64,000 nt of DNA from contig NZ_CP061310.1 in assembly GCF_018687975.1 (NCBI RefSeq), forward strand, positions 372,001 through 436,000. The letters are read 5' to 3'. The position numbers and the translations under genes are program-made. The notes beneath the pieces were generated by a model. It saw only the letters and a list, made by a program, of their open reading frames with translations. It was not told where the DNA came from and made no database searches. Below are positions 24,059-32,416 of the stretch, in pieces. Source of the DNA: Polynucleobacter sp. es-EL-1. GTDB taxonomy: Bacteria; Pseudomonadota; Gammaproteobacteria; Burkholderiales; Burkholderiaceae. Within the stretch, counting starts at the first letter, position 1, and the number at the start of each line of letters is the position of its first letter.

Positions 24059-24107
24059 GAGTGCCTCCATGGTGATTTGCTCATTTTATATAGCATAAGC
24101 CCCAAAA

Positions 24108-24133
24108 GAAAAAGCCACCCGAAGGTGGCTTTT
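24108..24133 (-). terminator. Intrinsic terminator of tRNA-Lys
   Basis: A perfect 9-bp stem (24111-24119 and 24124-24132) with a UUCG tetraloop in the minus-strand RNA, followed by a U-rich tail, eight bases past the tRNA CCA end. Confidence 0.9.
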
Positions 24134-24140
24134 GTATTAC

Positions 24141-24216
24141 TGGTGGGTCGGGCGAGATTCGAACTCGCGACCAACGGATTAAAAGTCCGCTGCTCTACCG
24201 ACTGAGCTACCGACCC
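24141..24216 (-). tRNA. tRNA-Lys (anticodon TTT)
   Basis: A 76-nt gene with encoded CCA. Acceptor stem GGGTCGG/CCGACCC, D-arm AGCTCAGTCGGTAGAGC, anticodon stem-loop with loop CTTTTAA (anticodon TTT), T-arm GCGAG TTCGAAT CTCGC. All stems pair. It has its own promoter and terminator. Two partial copies of its 3' part lie downstream at 22898-22944 and 22336-22356. Confidence 0.97.
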
Positions 24217-24229
24217 AGTAAAGAAAGAA

Positions 24230-24238
24230 ATTATAGCA
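24230..24238 (-). promoter_or_regulatory. Extended -10 promoter of tRNA-Lys
   Basis: On the minus strand the sequence reads TGCTATAAT, a consensus extended -10 element (TGnTATAAT), 13 bases upstream of the first tRNA base. No good -35 is seen, which agrees with an extended -10 type. Confidence 0.7.
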
Positions 24239-24286
24239 AGAAGTTTGTTCGGCTTCCTCAGCTTTCTGCGGCCTAGCCCGCTATGC

Positions 24287-24300
24287 CTTGTAGCTACAAG
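24287..24300. repeat. 14-bp perfect palindrome downstream of amiC
   Basis: CTTGTAGCTACAAG lies four bases beyond the amiC stop. It can fold into a short stem with an AGCT loop, without a U-run. It may mark the amiC transcript end. Confidence 0.45.
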
Positions 24301-24304
24301 CAGC

Positions 24305-25630
24305 TTATGTATTTCTACGTCTTGCTACTGGGGGATTTTTGGCGAAATAGTCCCGAATTCCCTTCAAAATAGCCTCCGCAATCCGATCTTGGTAAGCCTC
24401 GTCATTTAGGCGGGCTTCCTCTTGGGGGTTACTGATAAAGGCTGTCTCAACCAAGATTGAGGGAATATCGGGTGCCTTAAGAACGGCAAAGCTAGCTTGC
24501 TCGACCCTGGGCTTATGTAGGACAGCAAAGCCACCAATTTGCTTCAGAATGGAGTTGCCTACCTGTAATGAATCTTTGATTTGAGCAGTCGTTGACATGT
24601 CGAGCAATAGATTGGCAACTTGCCTGTCTTGGGTCTTGATGTTAATTCCACCAATTAAGTCGGAAGCATTTTCTTTATTGGCCATCCAGCGGGCTGTGGT
24701 GCTACTAGCACCTAATTGTGAAAGTGCAAATACGGAGGCACCTTTAGCTCTTGGTTCAATAAAGGCATCCGCATGAATGGAGATGAATAAATCTGCTTCT
24801 ACTCGACGCGCTTTTTGAACGCGCGTATGAAGCGGCACAAAATAATCTCCGTCTCGCGTTAAGAAGGGGCGCATGTAAGGATCTTCTTCAATTTTGTCAC
24901 GCAGGCGTTTTGCAATCGAGAGCACCACATGCTTTTCCTTAGAGCCCATTGCACCGATTGCGCCTGGGTCTTCGCCGCCATGACCGGGGTCGATGGCAAT
25001 GGTTATTAGGCGTTTATATTTTGCAGGAGGCTCCTTAGCCTCTGGAATAGCTTGGGCAACGGGCGCTTTCGGCGGTTCTTTTTTGCTAGCAAATTGCGCA
25101 ATCAGGTCGATTTCTTCATTACCCTTTTCTATAGCGCTCTCTTTGCGCGCACTACTTTTGATTAACTCCAGTAAGGGGTCTGGAGGGGTAGTGGGGTACA
25201 GGTCTAGCACCATGCGGTATTGGTATTCAGCAACTGGGTCTAGGGTAAAGAGCTGAGGCTTGATGGGCTCTTTAAGATCAAATACCAAACGAACCATGCC
25301 CGGTTGAAATTGACCTACCCGGATTTGCGAGACGTATGGATCATTTGGCTTTACCTTGGCTACCAAGTCTTTTAAGGTGGAATTAAATTCCATGCCCTGC
25401 ACGTCTACTACTAAGCGATCTGGGTTGGTGAGGAGTTGTTGGGTAATCGGTAGTGCCTTATCGGACTCAATTGTGATGCGTGTGTAATCTTCTGCAGGCC
25501 AAATACGCACCCCTAGTATCTTGGCACCCCAAGCAATTTCGATCTCGGTAAATAGTAAGACAAAGCCCATCATCTTCGCAGATGCCTGAAGATGTTTTCT
25601 TCTTGCGGGGTTAACTGGACTCTTACTCAT
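24305..25630 (-). CDS. amiC: N-acetylmuramoyl-L-alanine amidase (AmiC type)
   Basis: A 441-residue periplasmic zinc amidase that cleaves septal peptidoglycan during cell separation. The N-terminus 'ARRKHLQASAKMMGFVLLF' looks like a Tat or Sec signal. An AMIN septum-targeting domain spans about 36-145. A linker (about 150-205) leads to the Amidase_3 domain, with zinc ligands at His217 ('IDPGHGGEDPGA') and His286 ('SIHADAF'), Glu232 ('GSKEKH') and the catalytic Glu in 'ILVETAFISN'. It overlaps tsaE by eight bases, so the two are translationally coupled. Confidence 0.93.
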   Translation of the reverse strand: MSKSPVNPARRKHLQASAKMMGFVLLFTEIEIAWGAKILGVRIWPAEDYTRITIESDKALPITQQLLTNPDRLVVDVQGMEFNSTLKDLVAKVKPNDPYVSQIRVGQFQPGMVRLVFDLKEPIKPQLFTLDPVAEYQYRMVLDLYPTTPPDPLLELIKSSARKESAIEKGNEEIDLIAQFASKKEPPKAPVAQAIPEAKEPPAKYKRLITIAIDPGHGGEDPGAIGAMGSKEKHVVLSIAKRLRDKIEEDPYMRPFLTRDGDYFVPLHTRVQKARRVEADLFISIHADAFIEPRAKGASVFALSQLGASSTTARWMANKENASDLIGGINIKTQDRQVANLLLDMSTTAQIKDSLQVGNSILKQIGGFAVLHKPRVEQASFAVLKAPDIPSILVETAFISNPQEEARLNDEAYQDRIAEAILKGIRDYFAKNPPVARRRNT

Positions 25631-26162
25631 CTGCCTTGGAGAATAATGACTTTAGGATATTGATGCTTTCCTGAGAAATAGCATGTATTGTGATTTCTCG
25701 AGCATGTTCATCTGAACCGCTAGTGAGTTGCATGGTGATGTCAAATGCGGGAAGTGTTCCCTCTGCTTTATTTGGCCACTCGACCAAGCAAAAGCCTGCT
25801 TCATCAAAATGCTCGGCAAACCCTGCTTCTTGCCACTCAAGCGGATCTCGCATCCGATAGAGATCAAAGTGATTGGCTGTGATGTGAGCTTGTCGACCGC
25901 TTTTCCCATTACCAATAATTAGTGGGTAGGGTTCACATAAGGTGTAGGTTGGGCTTTTAACTCTTCCACTAAAGCCTAGGCCTTGAATAAGATAACGGGC
26001 AAAAGTAGTTTTACCGGCACCCAGATCGCCTTCTAGTGAGATATTGAGATGCCCCTGCGGATGAAGGAGAAAGAATTCTTGCAAACTAATGGCCAGTTTT
26101 TTAGCAAAAGCCGCAGTATCCGCTTCCTGCCTACAATGTTGTGTATATGAATCTTGAGCCAT
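25623..26162 (-). CDS. tsaE: tRNA threonylcarbamoyladenosine biosynthesis ATPase TsaE
   Basis: A 179-residue P-loop protein needed, with TsaB, TsaC and TsaD, to make t6A37 in ANN-decoding tRNAs. Walker A is 'GDLGAGKTTFAR' from residue 45, then 'SPTYTLCEPY' and the Walker-B-like 'HFDLYRM' with 'FCLVEWPNKAEG'. The order fits the family. A tsaE-amiC pair is a common arrangement in proteobacteria. It lies only 43 bases from divergent queG, so tRNA modification genes face each other here. Confidence 0.93.
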   Translation of the reverse strand: MAQDSYTQHCRQEADTAAFAKKLAISLQEFFLLHPQGHLNISLEGDLGAGKTTFARYLIQGLGFSGRVKSPTYTLCEPYPLIIGNGKSGRQAHITANHFDLYRMRDPLEWQEAGFAEHFDEAGFCLVEWPNKAEGTLPAFDITMQLTSGSDEHAREITIHAISQESINILKSLFSKADE

Positions 26163-26205
26163 TTGCCTAGTTTATTCAATTATTGAGATACATTCTGTAT
26201 TCCTG

Positions 26206-27291
26206 ATGCAATCTGACCTATCTACCAGCCAATTTAATCTAGCCGATCTTCGCCAATGGCTGGATGAGCAGTCCAAGCAATTGGGCTTTGATAGCTTGCG
26301 GGTTACAGATACCGAGCTAGGAGAGGCAACTGAGCACTTAAAAGAATGGTTGGCGCAAGGACGCCATGGCCAAATGGAATATATGGAGCGCCACGCCCAA
26401 TTACGCTCCGATCCTAACTTGCTAGTACCTGGAACGGTCCGAGTGATTTGCGTCACCATGAATTATTTATCACCCCAGATCAACTTTGATACAGAGTGGG
26501 AACGGTTAGGACAAGTAACTGAAGCGGTCGTTTCCATTTACGCACGTGGTCGGGATTATCACAAAGTCATGCGCAATCGCTTGCAGGATTTGGCAAAGTG
26601 CATTGAGAACAAGATCGGTAAATTTGGTTATCGTGTCTTTACAGATTCAGCGCCCCTGATGGAAGTAGAGCTGGCTAAAAAGGCAGGCTTGGGCTGGCGA
26701 GGTAAGCATACCCTGTTACTCAATCGTGAATCAGGATCCACATTTTTCTTAGGTGAGATATTGGTTGATATTCCTCTACCGATTGATGGGGAACAGGAAT
26801 CACACTGCGGCACTTGCCAGGCATGTATTGAGGTCTGCCCAACACAAGCAATCACTGCCCCTTATCAATTAGATGCTCGTCGATGTATCTCGTATCTCAC
26901 GATTGAAAATCCCGGCGCTATTCCAGTGGAGTTTCGTAGTGCGATGGGCAATCGGATTTATGGTTGCGATGATTGTCAATTAATTTGCCCATGGAATAAG
27001 TTTGCACAACGCTCAGAATTGCCAGATTTTGCGCAGCGACATGGCTTGGGTAATGCCGGTCTTTTGGAATTATGGTCTTGGACTGAGACTGATTTTGAGA
27101 AGCGTCATGAGGGTAGCGCAATTAGAAGAATTGGCTATAGTCGTTGGCGGCGCAATCTGGCAGTGGCCCTCGGTAATGCCTTAGCTAGCGGAGTGGAACA
27201 GGATGCGATTCGTAGTGCCTTAAGTGCAGCGCTTGATAATGCAGATCCCTTGGTGGAAGAGCATATTCAGTGGGCTTTGGGTCAGCATTGA
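26206..27291 (+). CDS. queG: Epoxyqueuosine reductase QueG
   Basis: A 361-residue cobalamin- and 4Fe-4S-dependent enzyme that reduces epoxyqueuosine to queuosine in tRNA. Fe-S ligands lie at Cys201/204/207/211 ('CGTCQACIEVCP') and Cys254/257/261 ('CDDCQLICPWN'). The N-terminal domain holds 'GQMEYMERHAQLRSDP' and the catalytic-Asp segment 'VFTDSAPLMEVELA'. A short HEAT-like C-terminus ('IRRIGYSRWRRNLAVALGNA') binds tRNA. It is divergent from tsaE across only 43 bases. Confidence 0.95.
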   Translation: MQSDLSTSQFNLADLRQWLDEQSKQLGFDSLRVTDTELGEATEHLKEWLAQGRHGQMEYMERHAQLRSDPNLLVPGTVRVICVTMNYLSPQINFDTEWERLGQVTEAVVSIYARGRDYHKVMRNRLQDLAKCIENKIGKFGYRVFTDSAPLMEVELAKKAGLGWRGKHTLLLNRESGSTFFLGEILVDIPLPIDGEQESHCGTCQACIEVCPTQAITAPYQLDARRCISYLTIENPGAIPVEFRSAMGNRIYGCDDCQLICPWNKFAQRSELPDFAQRHGLGNAGLLELWSWTETDFEKRHEGSAIRRIGYSRWRRNLAVALGNALASGVEQDAIRSALSAALDNADPLVEEHIQWALGQH

Positions 27292-27339
27292 GGCAATTTC
27301 GCCTTCTGCATATGGGGCTATAAGCCTTACAATCGAGCC

Positions 27340-28125
27340 ATGTCATCCTCCAACCAGCCTTACATAGATCCTGGCGAAATTTCGCAAGAAGAGCTTGCGC
27401 CACAGCGCTTTAAAAACCCGCGTGATGCATTTTGGTCTGGAATACGGGATGCAGCTGGTGCACCTGCGGCGGTACTCTTTGCAGGCATGGTGGGTTTTGG
27501 GGCGATGGGTAAAACCAATGGCTTTGATGTATGGTTCACCACATCTACTTCATTTTTCATGTTCGCCTTACCGGGACAGGTTGTTTTACTTGAGATGGCG
27601 ATTACCGGATCCTCTGTACTGGCCATTGTCTTAGCGGTGACCTTAACCGCTTCACGCTTTATCACCATGACGGTGACACTCTTTCCGCAACTTCATCAAA
27701 GAGATCGCAATCGTAGTCTCTATGCTTCGGTGCATTTACTGGCCATGACTGCTTGGGCAATTTCGATGCGAGAGTTTCATGCAATTGAAACTAGGCATCG
27801 CTTGAGTTATTTTGTTGGTCTGGGATTGCTGTGTTGGTTGATCTCCGTTCCTGGAACGATCTTGGGTTTTTACTTGGCAGGGATGGTGCCAGCAGCAGTG
27901 ACTTTAGGGTTGATTTTTATTAATCCACTCTTCTTTTTACTAACCTTTACTGAAGTGAAACCTTGGATCAATCGAATTGCCCTGATGATGGGTTGTATCT
28001 TTGGTCCAATCTTTTTCATGCTTGATCGCGATACGAGTTTATTAAGCTCTGGTTTAGTGGCTGGAACTATTGCCTACTTAATCGATCGCAAGCTCTTACG
28101 TAAAAAGTCAGGGCTTGTCGGATGA
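27340..28125 (+). CDS. azlC: Branched-chain amino acid exporter large subunit, AzlC family
   Basis: A 261-residue inner-membrane protein with several hydrophobic helices. Typical AzlC segments are 'DAFWSGIRDAAGAPAAVLFAGMVGFGA' split over 28-54 and 'ALPGQVVLLEMAITGSSVLAIVLAV', 'ASRFITMTVTLFP'. AzlC and AzlD together export branched-chain amino acids and analogues. It overlaps azlD by ATGA, so the two are made together. It starts 48 bases after queG and may be read from the same transcript. Confidence 0.88.
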   Translation: MSSSNQPYIDPGEISQEELAPQRFKNPRDAFWSGIRDAAGAPAAVLFAGMVGFGAMGKTNGFDVWFTTSTSFFMFALPGQVVLLEMAITGSSVLAIVLAVTLTASRFITMTVTLFPQLHQRDRNRSLYASVHLLAMTAWAISMREFHAIETRHRLSYFVGLGLLCWLISVPGTILGFYLAGMVPAAVTLGLIFINPLFFLLTFTEVKPWINRIALMMGCIFGPIFFMLDRDTSLLSSGLVAGTIAYLIDRKLLRKKSGLVG

Positions 28126-28466
28126 TCAATACGGCACTTTCCGGCTGGGGCCTCTGGATCGCATTGATTGGCGCTTGTCTAGGCACTTATTTTTGTCGTG
28201 CGATTGGCGTATTTCTTTCGCAGAGTATTAATCAAGACAGTGAGATCTTTCGCTGGTTAGCTGCCGTGACTTACGCCATGGTAGCTGCTCTCACAATACG
28301 CTTGATCGTGATGCCACTGGGTTTAATGGCAACTGTTCCTTTATGGGCGCGCATTCTGATTTGTCTTTTAGCGATTGGCGTGATGGTATCGAATCCTGCC
28401 AAAAGATTGGTCCCAGCTTTACTGACTGGGACCTTATTAATGGTGGGTTACGGCGTTATTCGTTAA
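28122..28466 (+). CDS. azlD: Branched-chain amino acid exporter small subunit, AzlD family
   Basis: A 114-residue protein with about four membrane helices and the AzlD pattern 'CLGTYFCRAIGVFLS', 'AAVTYAMVAALTIRLIV', 'KRLVPALLTGTLLMV'. It is the small partner of AzlC, from which it takes its start by ATGA overlap. It converges on the large FAD dehydrogenase with a 12-base gap, with no room for a separate terminator. Confidence 0.86.
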   Translation: MINTALSGWGLWIALIGACLGTYFCRAIGVFLSQSINQDSEIFRWLAAVTYAMVAALTIRLIVMPLGLMATVPLWARILICLLAIGVMVSNPAKRLVPALLTGTLLMVGYGVIR

Positions 28467-28478
28467 GTACTGAAATAC

Positions 28479-31400
28479 TTAAAGATGGGCTGCCAGTATT
28501 TTGGCAATGTGCACCGCATCTCTTTGTGTCCCATCGGCAATTTGATGACGACAGCTAGTGCCATCCGCTACTACCCAACTATCAGGTGATTTACGAATGG
28601 TAGGTAATAGACTCGCCTCAGCCATTTGCTTAGACACTTCAATATGCTCAGCTTCATAACCAAAGCTTCCAGCCATTCCGCAGCAAGAAGACTCAATTAA
28701 TTTAGGCTCAGCATTGGGAATGAGTTTGAGTAGTTCCAATGCAGGTGTGACTGCAGCAAACGATTTTTGATGGCAGTGTCCATGAAATAACACTGGGCGT
28801 GTTGCCGCCTTAAGATTGAGCTTCAGCTTTCCTGCTTTAGCTTCACTGGCTAGAAATTCTTCCAAGAGTTGTGCATGCTTACTGACTGTGACAGCACGCT
28901 CACCAAATCCCATCACGAGCGCTTCATCTTTGAGTGTAAATAAGCATGAGGGCTCAAGACCAATGATGGGCACCCCTTTTTCTGCATAAGGCGCAAGATG
29001 ATTTACTAACTCGTCAAGGCTGGCTTTGGCCTTATCAACCATGCCAGCTGCCAAGTAAGTGCGTCCACAGCAAAACTCTTTAGAACAAGTGTTGACAGTA
29101 TTGCTTGTCGATTTGTTCTTTTGCGGAATGTGTACACGATAGCCCGCTGCTTTTAAAACATTCAAGGCAGCTCTTAAGTTCTCATCTTCAAAATAGGCAT
29201 TAAAGGTATCCGCTAAGAGCACTACTCCTTTGTTACCGTGCTGATCAACATGAGCAAGCTCAGCTGCCGTGAATTGATAGGACGCATTTTGTTTTTTATT
29301 CGACCAAAAATTGTTGGACTTCCAGACCGGTAAACTTCTTTGCGCAGAAATACTCATGAACTTTTCTTGCAACTTCGCAATGAGGCTGATGTGATTTCGT
29401 AGGTTTAGTAAAGCTGGTAGACCTGGAATGCTGCTGATCATGGGGGCATATTTTGGTAGGTAGGCGACGGCTAAATCCCGTAGTGAGTGGCCAACCCGTT
29501 TTTTATAAGCAGATAGAAATTCAATTTTCATTTTCGCCATGTCAACGCCAGTAGGGCATTCTCGTCGACAGGCTTTGCAACTCACGCACAACTCCATCAC
29601 TTCTTTGATGGCATCACTTCCCAGTGGAGAGCTTTCATCTTTGATGTCGAGCTGATTGGATAGTGCCAGACGTAGCGTATTTGCGCGACCACGGGTAAGG
29701 TGCTTCTCATCTCGTGTGACCCGGTAACTTGGACACATTACTTCAGCATCAAATTTACGACAGTGACCATTGTTGTTGCACATTTCCACGGCTTTGGCTA
29801 AGCCCATTGCGGGATCGCCACCAGTGCCCGGCGCACTCGTCTCTTCAGTGACCGGATTGTTCTGCACATTCCAAGCTGACCAATCTAGCGCAGGTTGTAA
29901 TGGAATGACTTTATAGCTAGGCGGAAAGCGGAAATTGCTTGCATCGTCCATCTTGGGTGGATCAATGATTTTGCCGGGATTAAATAGGCCATTGGGATCA
30001 AAGGCATTCTTAATTTCGCCAAGGGCTTCGGTAATCTTGGGGCCAAATTGCCAGGAAATCCATTCACCCCGGCACAGTCCATCACCATGTTCGCCACTAT
30101 AAGCACCTTTGTATTTACGTACTAAAGCTGATGCTTCTTCCGCCACAGCGCGCATCTTTTGAGCGCCATCACGACGCATATCCAAAATTGGGCGTACGTG
30201 TAAGGTGCCAACAGATGCATGGGCATACCAGGTGCCACGTGAGCCGTATTTAGAAAACACATCTGTGAGGGCTTGCGTATATTCAGCAAGACTTTCTAGG
30301 GGAACAGCACAATCTTCAATAAAGCTCACCGGCTTTCCATCACCCTTCAAGCTCATCATGATGTTGAGCCCAGCCTTACGCACTTCCCATAAATTCTTTT
30401 GCAAGCTTGCATCAGGCATAGGCACCACTGAACCAGGCAAGTCAAGATCGCCCATCAGGCTTTGTAAGGATGTTAGCTTTTCTAATAGGGGTGCATGTGC
30501 TTCGCCAGAGAATTCCACCAACAAAATAGCTTCTGGAGTGGGGGCGCTGGCGTCAATCAAAGCAGTTTCAATGGTCTTTTTAAAGCTGGGGTTGTGGCGC
30601 GCCAAATCAATCATCGTACGGTCTACTAGCTCTACGGCAGTAGGCCCTAGCTTGACGATGTGTTGTGCACTATCCATAGCCTTAAAGAAGCTGGCAAAGT
30701 TCACTACGCCCAGGACTTTATGTTTTGGCAGTGGCGCCAGTTTGAGCTCTAAAGATTTGAAATAGGCCAAGGTACCTTCACTGCCAACCAGGAGGTGCGC
30801 CAAATTGACACTACCGTCAGTTGTGTAGGGGAGTTCACTTTGTGGATGAAAGATATCTAAGTTGTAGCCTGCAACGCGACGCAATACCTTCGGAAAGTTT
30901 GCCTCGATCTCTGGTTGAAGAGTGTTCGCCAGATTTTTTACAAAATCACCAAGCTGTTTTGCTGCGCCTGAGCTTTGTGCGTAATTTCCAAAATTGGCTA
31001 CTTGACCATTTGCTAGCCATGCATCAATTCCCAGTACGTTATGAACCATATTGCCATAGGCAATTGAGCGACTGCCACAAGAGTTATTGCCGGCCATACC
31101 ACCAATCGTGGCTTGAGCTGCTGTTGACACATCTACTGGATACCAAAGCCCATGAGGTTTGAGGGCGCTGTTGAGGTGATCCAAAACCATTCCAGGCTCA
31201 ACAATTGCTGTTGCATTTTCTGGATCAGCATGCAGTAACTTGCGAAAGTATTTTGTGTTGTCGATGACTAGTGCGGTGCCGGTAGTTTGTCCGCATTGGC
31301 TGGTACCGCCACCTCGAGGAAGCACTGGCACATTAAGCTCAGACGCAATTTGAATTGCAGCGGCAATATCTTCCGCCGTTTTTGGTACCAGTACCGCAAC

Positions 31401-31556
31401 GGGCATCGCTTGGTAGATCGAAGCGTCCGTAGCATAGCGACCGCGACTAGCCATATCCGTCATGACTTCGCCTGAGGTTTCTTTTCTTAAGCGTTTGGCT
31501 AACTCTGCTTTATTGGCAACAGATTCGGGAAGGGGTAAGTCAAGTGGCTTATTCAT
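28479..31556 (-). CDS. Large FAD/Fe-S 2-hydroxyacid dehydrogenase (glycolate/D-lactate/D-2-hydroxyglutarate type)
   Basis: A 1025-residue fusion with the same domain order as the gene at 7027: PCMH FAD domain ('RGGGTSQCGQTTG', 81-93), FAD-oxidase C ('WYAHASVGTLHVRPI', 'SGEHGDG'), two 4Fe-4S sites ('CNNNGHC' and Cys657/660/663/667, 'CVSCKACRRECP'), then CCG domains ('CCGRTYLAAG', 'CCGMAGSFGYEAEH'). It is close in length and order to E. coli YdiJ. It follows the GntR/FCD regulator by nine bases. A glyoxylate-using aminotransferase is transcribed divergently, which favours a substrate such as glycolate, glycerate or another 2-hydroxyacid. The exact substrate is unresolved. Confidence 0.87.
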   Translation of the reverse strand: MNKPLDLPLPESVANKAELAKRLRKETSGEVMTDMASRGRYATDASIYQAMPVAVLVPKTAEDIAAAIQIASELNVPVLPRGGGTSQCGQTTGTALVIDNTKYFRKLLHADPENATAIVEPGMVLDHLNSALKPHGLWYPVDVSTAAQATIGGMAGNNSCGSRSIAYGNMVHNVLGIDAWLANGQVANFGNYAQSSGAAKQLGDFVKNLANTLQPEIEANFPKVLRRVAGYNLDIFHPQSELPYTTDGSVNLAHLLVGSEGTLAYFKSLELKLAPLPKHKVLGVVNFASFFKAMDSAQHIVKLGPTAVELVDRTMIDLARHNPSFKKTIETALIDASAPTPEAILLVEFSGEAHAPLLEKLTSLQSLMGDLDLPGSVVPMPDASLQKNLWEVRKAGLNIMMSLKGDGKPVSFIEDCAVPLESLAEYTQALTDVFSKYGSRGTWYAHASVGTLHVRPILDMRRDGAQKMRAVAEEASALVRKYKGAYSGEHGDGLCRGEWISWQFGPKITEALGEIKNAFDPNGLFNPGKIIDPPKMDDASNFRFPPSYKVIPLQPALDWSAWNVQNNPVTEETSAPGTGGDPAMGLAKAVEMCNNNGHCRKFDAEVMCPSYRVTRDEKHLTRGRANTLRLALSNQLDIKDESSPLGSDAIKEVMELCVSCKACRRECPTGVDMAKMKIEFLSAYKKRVGHSLRDLAVAYLPKYAPMISSIPGLPALLNLRNHISLIAKLQEKFMSISAQRSLPVWKSNNFWSNKKQNASYQFTAAELAHVDQHGNKGVVLLADTFNAYFEDENLRAALNVLKAAGYRVHIPQKNKSTSNTVNTCSKEFCCGRTYLAAGMVDKAKASLDELVNHLAPYAEKGVPIIGLEPSCLFTLKDEALVMGFGERAVTVSKHAQLLEEFLASEAKAGKLKLNLKAATRPVLFHGHCHQKSFAAVTPALELLKLIPNAEPKLIESSCCGMAGSFGYEAEHIEVSKQMAEASLLPTIRKSPDSWVVADGTSCRHQIADGTQRDAVHIAKILAAHL

Positions 31557-31565
31557 ATGCGTGAT

Positions 31566-32237
31566 TTATTGGGATGTTTCTTGATCAATTAATTGGATGA
31601 CAACGTCACGTTTATTCATCACATGCTGCATCATGACTTTGCGCATGCGAGCACTGTCATGCGCTTTAAGGGCATCAAGCATTTCTTGATGCTCACCAAC
31701 AGCCTTTTCCCATTTCACACCATTTTGATTGGAGCGAAAGCGCAGCGCTTCAATGCGTGCGTTAACTTGAGAAAAGAGTTGCTGCAGAACTGGATTATTG
31801 GCTGCATGGTTTATTGCGTTGTGGATCTGAATATTTAAACGGTAATAGCTCGATAAGTCTCTGCGTGCATAAGAGGCCATCATTTCGTATTGCAGTGCTT
31901 CCAGTTCTATTAAAGCTTGGGCGCTAATATTTTTTGCAGCCAATTCCCCTGAATACCCTTCGAGGGTGGCAATGACATCGAAGGTATGAATAATGTCCTC
32001 ACGCGTGAGTTGGACGGCAATGGCGCCCCGATTAGCGATGAGTTCAACCAAGCCGTCTGCAGCTAAGCGCCGAATAGCTTCCCGAATTGGTGTCCTAGAG
32101 ACATTGAGTTGCTCAGCAAGCTCGCGTTCATTTAATTTGCTACCCGGCTTGATGGCGCCTTCAACTAGAAGAGCGCGCAGCTTTTGAAAGGTAGCCTCGT
32201 GCAAATTTTGCGTATTTGGTAGGGTAGTGAGCATCAT
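31566..32237 (-). CDS. GntR-family regulator, FCD (FadR-C) type
   Basis: A 223-residue regulator. The winged helix is at about 14-72 ('LVEGAIKPGSKLNERELAEQLNVSRTPIREAIRRL'; the 'SRTPIREA' motif is typical). The C-terminal FCD domain, about 80-210, carries metal/ligand residues in 'NIQIHNAINHAANN' and 'GEHQEMLDAL'. Relatives such as GlcC and LldR answer to glycolate or lactate. It is upstream of the dehydrogenase with nine bases between and divergent from the aminotransferase. Two start ATGs (32237, 32234). It probably binds the two near-palindromes at 32251 and 32333. Confidence 0.9.
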   Translation of the reverse strand: MMLTTLPNTQNLHEATFQKLRALLVEGAIKPGSKLNERELAEQLNVSRTPIREAIRRLAADGLVELIANRGAIAVQLTREDIIHTFDVIATLEGYSGELAAKNISAQALIELEALQYEMMASYARRDLSSYYRLNIQIHNAINHAANNPVLQQLFSQVNARIEALRFRSNQNGVKWEKAVGEHQEMLDALKAHDSARMRKVMMQHVMNKRDVVIQLIDQETSQ

Positions 32238-32250
32238 GGCTGGGATCTAA

Positions 32251-32266
32251 ATTTTGTATACATTAT
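32251..32266. promoter_or_regulatory. Candidate GntR operator 1
   Basis: ATTTTGTATACATTAT, with a perfect TGTATACA core. It overlaps the proposed -10 of the regulator/dehydrogenase promoter. It matches operator 2 at 13 of 16 bases. FCD-type GntR proteins usually bind TNGTNNNACNA-like palindromes, which this fits. Confidence 0.6.
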
Positions 32267-32332
32267 GACTATAACTGATCAATCATCAAAAATAACCCTT
32301 TAAATTAGGTATTTTTCACTTTATGGAAAATT

Positions 32333-32348
32333 ATTTTGCATACAAAAT
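32333..32348. promoter_or_regulatory. Candidate GntR operator 2
   Basis: ATTTTGCATACAAAAT, an inverted repeat with ATTTTG/CAAAAT arms and one asymmetric position. It abuts the -35 of the aminotransferase promoter, and shares 13 of 16 bases with operator 1 located 82 bases away. Confidence 0.6.
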
Positions 32349-32416
32349 TGTAAATTTTAAAAAAGTGTCTTACACTGGCTCACAAGATTAACTACAAAAA
32401 CCAAGCGAGACTAAGC

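Larger units (their letters stand above)
32238..32416. promoter_or_regulatory. Divergent control region of the glyoxylate/2-hydroxyacid locus
   Basis: A 179-base A/T-rich gap. Minus-strand promoter: -35 TTGATG (complement 32284-32289), 16-base spacer, -10 CATAAT (complement 32262-32267). Plus-strand promoter: -35 TTGTAA (32348-32353), 17-base spacer, -10 TACACT (32371-32376). Two candidate operators touch these promoters. Element calls are by eye. Confidence 0.6.

Noticed and set aside
24071..24304. Idea that tRNA-Lys is only read through from amiC
   Set aside because: A consensus extended -10 (TGCTATAAT) lies between amiC and the tRNA, so it very likely has its own promoter; read-through may add to it.
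30205..30765. 186-residue open frame antisense to the 1025-aa dehydrogenase
   Set aside because: A shadow frame: low-complexity Ser/Lys-rich composition, no ribosome site, and the opposite strand encodes a clear conserved enzyme.
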